A stretch of 64,000 nt of DNA, from positions 7,813-71,812 of the forward strand of contig ML986606.1 of assembly GCA_010094045.1 (NCBI GenBank), given 5' to 3'. Below the pieces are notes generated by a model. It was given only the letters and a program-made list of their open reading frames with translations, searched no databases and was not told where the DNA came from. The stretch is from Lojkania enalia. Lineage: Eukaryota; Ascomycota; Dothideomycetes; Pleosporales. This document shows, piece by piece, positions 61,469 to 64,000 of this stretch (position 1 is the stretch's first letter; every line of letters starts with the position of its first letter). The translations under genes were made by a program, and so were the position numbers.

Positions 61469-62930
61469 ATAATCTCTGCAGCGACTCTTTTGTACTTAGT
61501 AGGATAGAATTAATTTGTAGTATGCTATGATGATCTCTGGTACGTTCGTAATACGGTACGAAGCGTATGATGATGATTGTAATATGTGATGGTAAATGAG
61601 TTTTGGACTTGCGGTTATCCTATGTTCGACTGACGTCTTCCTCTTCTCCTTACCGCCTTGTAATAGTATCGCATATATCCACCGCAATGAGCACCGAGAC
61701 GAATCTTCATTGGACATGGGCAAAATTCTGACGATTCGGCTCGGATTCTGGACACTTAAGCTTTTGGGAATGGAGGATGCCATGGTCGGAACGGTGGGTT
61801 TCCACCCCATGAGCAAAGAGGCATGCAACTTTTAACATGGCCTTCTTACAAATAATCAACGGATATTTAGGCCCTATGTGCGATTGGTCGAGCAATAAAG
61901 CAGCGGTAGAGGCAGGAAGTTGTGAAATGTGCAGGTGCCTACGATCCATCATACATAAGTTGGTTCCGTAGGCACGTCATATTTAGAAATACCAATTTAG
62001 TCTATATACAGCACTCCTTGACAAGCCAAGCAACAGGCCAAGGCGGTATTAGATTCATATTACTCCTGCCATTGGAAGCCAAATTGAGATTACTGTGCTC
62101 CAATGGAAATGGTCGCGTTCCGCGGAGCGAAATATGCGTTGAAAGAATCTTGTCAGCGGTCAGATTATTGCAAGAATTTAAAAGACTATTCGCACGCCAA
62201 AGAATCTCAATTTGAAAGTAGATATAGCGAATGAAGTAAGAATGGATATGAATTGTGTAAGCAGGCGTGGGTAGAGACTGTAAAGGGTGGCATTGATGGA
62301 TGTATTGATGGTGTACTGTGGTGTTCCTTTAACTTCTCGGTCAAGGTACGGCGGGGGAGTATATAGTAACGTGCTCCACCACCTAGCTGGCAACACCAGG
62401 AAGCTGGCAACCCTACTAAAAGTACGGTGCCTTTTTGACGATTTGCGCAACAGCCATTTATTATTTTGTATTGAAATTCTATATCGTACCTTGCAAGCGA
62501 GCGGCCCATACAAGCGAGCGGTCCACCCTATTAACTTTTTCAACCTTTATATACGTATAGCTCAACAACCAAGTAAGATAATAGCAATTTACAACTTGCG
62601 AGATTATTCTATAGAAACCCCTGCATCCTTCTAGTATATACGAGAATTATACCCAGTCTTGCCGCAGCGGCTACAGCACGCTTTACGCTGTCCGCTCGTA
62701 CCTGATCACACCCTAAATTAGCGTATTATAGCCCGAATTTCCTCCCCATCATCCTTTTTAGTAATAATCATCTCTCTTTATACTTTTATTAGGGTTCCTT
62801 ACGCTTGAATCCGCCTTTTTTTCCACTGTTTCCGTTTTATTACTACTTTATTCGCTTCTTAAAGGCTGACGATTTTAGCATCTTAATAATAGAAGCTCGC
62901 GAAGAGCTTATATCCTTCTAAATCCGATAA
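61469..62930. other. Intergenic region right of the laccase gene
   Basis: Composition is normal. Short open frames on both strands (for example 62178-62543 on the minus strand, no ATG at its start) have no domain. The stretch 62640-62930 reads open on the plus strand for some distance, but I recognise nothing in it. Confidence 0.4.
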
Positions 62931-63387
62931 TAAATTAATATTAATTAATCTTCTAGCTTATAAACGTTACTTAGTATTTTTACTTCCTATAGGATATTAT
63001 TTTATCCTAGTAGTATTAGCGTACGAAGCTTTATATAAAGCTTTAAAAGTACTGCTTTTAGATTAAATAGAACTAGACTAGCTCCTTAAAAGCTTATATA
63101 AATATTATCCTTTATAATTAATATATTAAAAGTAGTTTTAAAGGCTAAAAAGAACTTAAGTTTTATAATATAGTTAATATAATTATATATTAAGATTAAG
63201 ATCTAATTTCTATATATATTCTTTAATAGTAAAAAGTAGCTTATATATAATAGCTATAATAGGTATAATAAATAAGCTAGTATATAGAGTAGAATAATAC
63301 TCTATTTCTTATAGAGTTTCTAGAAATTAAGTAAGCTATAACTATTATAATTATTAAAAATTAATAGTTAATAAGTAATATACTCTA
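62931..63387. other. AT-rich RIP-like sequence, start of right-hand transposon island
   Basis: CpA and TpG become rare within a few tens of bases after 62930, and TAATA/TATAA runs dominate. No element could be assigned. Confidence 0.5.
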
Positions 63388-64000
63388 TAAGTAAGCGGCT
63401 ACTATAAGTAAGCGGTTACTCTATTATTAATCCTACTGCCTATCAACTTTAAAACGTAATATCTTAATAATCTAACGCGATAAAACCTTTAAATAAGGCT
63501 TAAATAAACCTTACAATTTAAGCTATTAAACGTAATATAAAGCTATTAGAAAAAAGCGTATTTTTAATATATAGCGTCCCCTAAACTATACTACGCTATT
63601 AACTAGTAGAGATACTTATATAAAATAGTATTAAGGCTAATTTAAAAAGGCTTACTAAACTAGAAGAGGAGGTAATTATAAACTTTATCCTTAAACTAGA
63701 TTTAAATAGGTTTTCGCTAACTCTAGCTGCTGTTTATAATATAGCTAATATACTACTAGTTAAGTATTAAACTAGTTAAGTTAGTTAAAACTAACTATCT
63801 AACTTTATTATATATACACCTTTATTAAAACCCATCTTAACTAACCGTATAATTACTAACAAGTAAAATACGAAGATCTAGACATTATAACTAGGTAGTT
63901 TAATCTAGTTAAAGTTATAGTTAAAAAATATAGGATTATATCTAAAAATATCTTTAATTTTAATAAAATAGACTTTTAAATAGAGGTAATAACTAGCTAT
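63388..64000 (+). mobile_element. Pogo/Fot1 element 'Fot1-e', 5' part, cut by right window edge
   Basis: At about 63388-63422 a terminal repeat contains AAGTAAGCGGYTACT twice in tandem. Downstream a RIP-damaged plus-strand frame (from about 63540) matches the N-terminus of pogo/Fot1 transposases: Leu-Thr-Lys-Leu-Glu-Glu-Glu-Val-Ile, Ile-Leu-x-Leu-Asp, Ala-Ala-Val-x-Asn-Ile-Ala-Asn, and near the edge Phe-Asn-Lys-x-(Asp)-Phe from the first catalytic Asp region. The catalytic domain continues beyond 64000. Confidence 0.65.

Noticed and set aside
62178..62634. Overlapping open frames on both strands near 62.2-62.6 kb
   Set aside because: The frames conflict, have non-ATG starts and show no domain; they are most likely chance.

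Overview
The window looks like a chromosome segment of a filamentous ascomycete (Pezizomycotina; an Aspergillus/Penicillium-like Eurotiomycete is plausible but not proven). The signs are genes with short GT-AG introns of 48-127 bp and CTAAC-type branch sites, an intron-bearing tRNA-Phe, a secondary-metabolism-type gene group, and transposon graveyards with the mark of repeat-induced point mutation (RIP): CpA and TpG are almost gone, C:G to T:A transitions dominate, and stop codons are frequent in once-coding frames.

Positions 1-47,343 are one nested transposon island. Element ends were resolved by hand from LTRs, target-site duplications (TSDs) and terminal inverted repeats (TIRs). From left to right it holds: the 5' part of a Copia element running off the left edge (LTR 1601-1804); a pogo/Fot1 remnant (1805-2350); a truncated Ty3/Gypsy chromovirus (2355-6689); a second pogo remnant split by a complete chromovirus (7216-15256, TSD ttaat), which itself carries a 1.2-kb non-autonomous LTR element (11030-12228, TSD ataat) with a 34-unit 14-bp minisatellite; two same-orientation copies of an unclassified TIR element 'X' (16122-19807 and 20050-36072), the second split by a Copia (20185-25293, TSD tatat) and a chromovirus (25892-33084, TSD atatt); and a pogo element (36077-47343) split by another pogo (36231-38083) and a third chromovirus (38646-45934, TSD aaata), which contains a solo Copia LTR (41017-41220, TSD tatat).

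Positions 47,344 to about 62,900 are a gene island of normal composition. It holds tRNA-Phe(GAA) with a 17-nt intron, a solo LTR (48949-49129), and five intact genes packed in 9.6 kb: a UbiA-family prenyltransferase (-), an FAD monooxygenase (+), a rhodopsin-like/SAT4-type membrane protein (-), a COMT-type O-methyltransferase (+) and a multicopper oxidase/laccase (+). Two divergent promoters and one convergent pair suggest co-regulation. Prenylation, flavin hydroxylation, O-methylation and phenol oxidation form a logical route to a prenylated methoxy-quinone or coupled phenol. No polyketide or peptide synthase and no pathway regulator is present, so the aromatic starter must come from elsewhere. 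This product logic is inference.

From about 62,930 to the right edge AT-rich RIP-like DNA returns, with the 5' part of another pogo element from about 63,388. The gene group is therefore bracketed by mutated transposon DNA on both sides.
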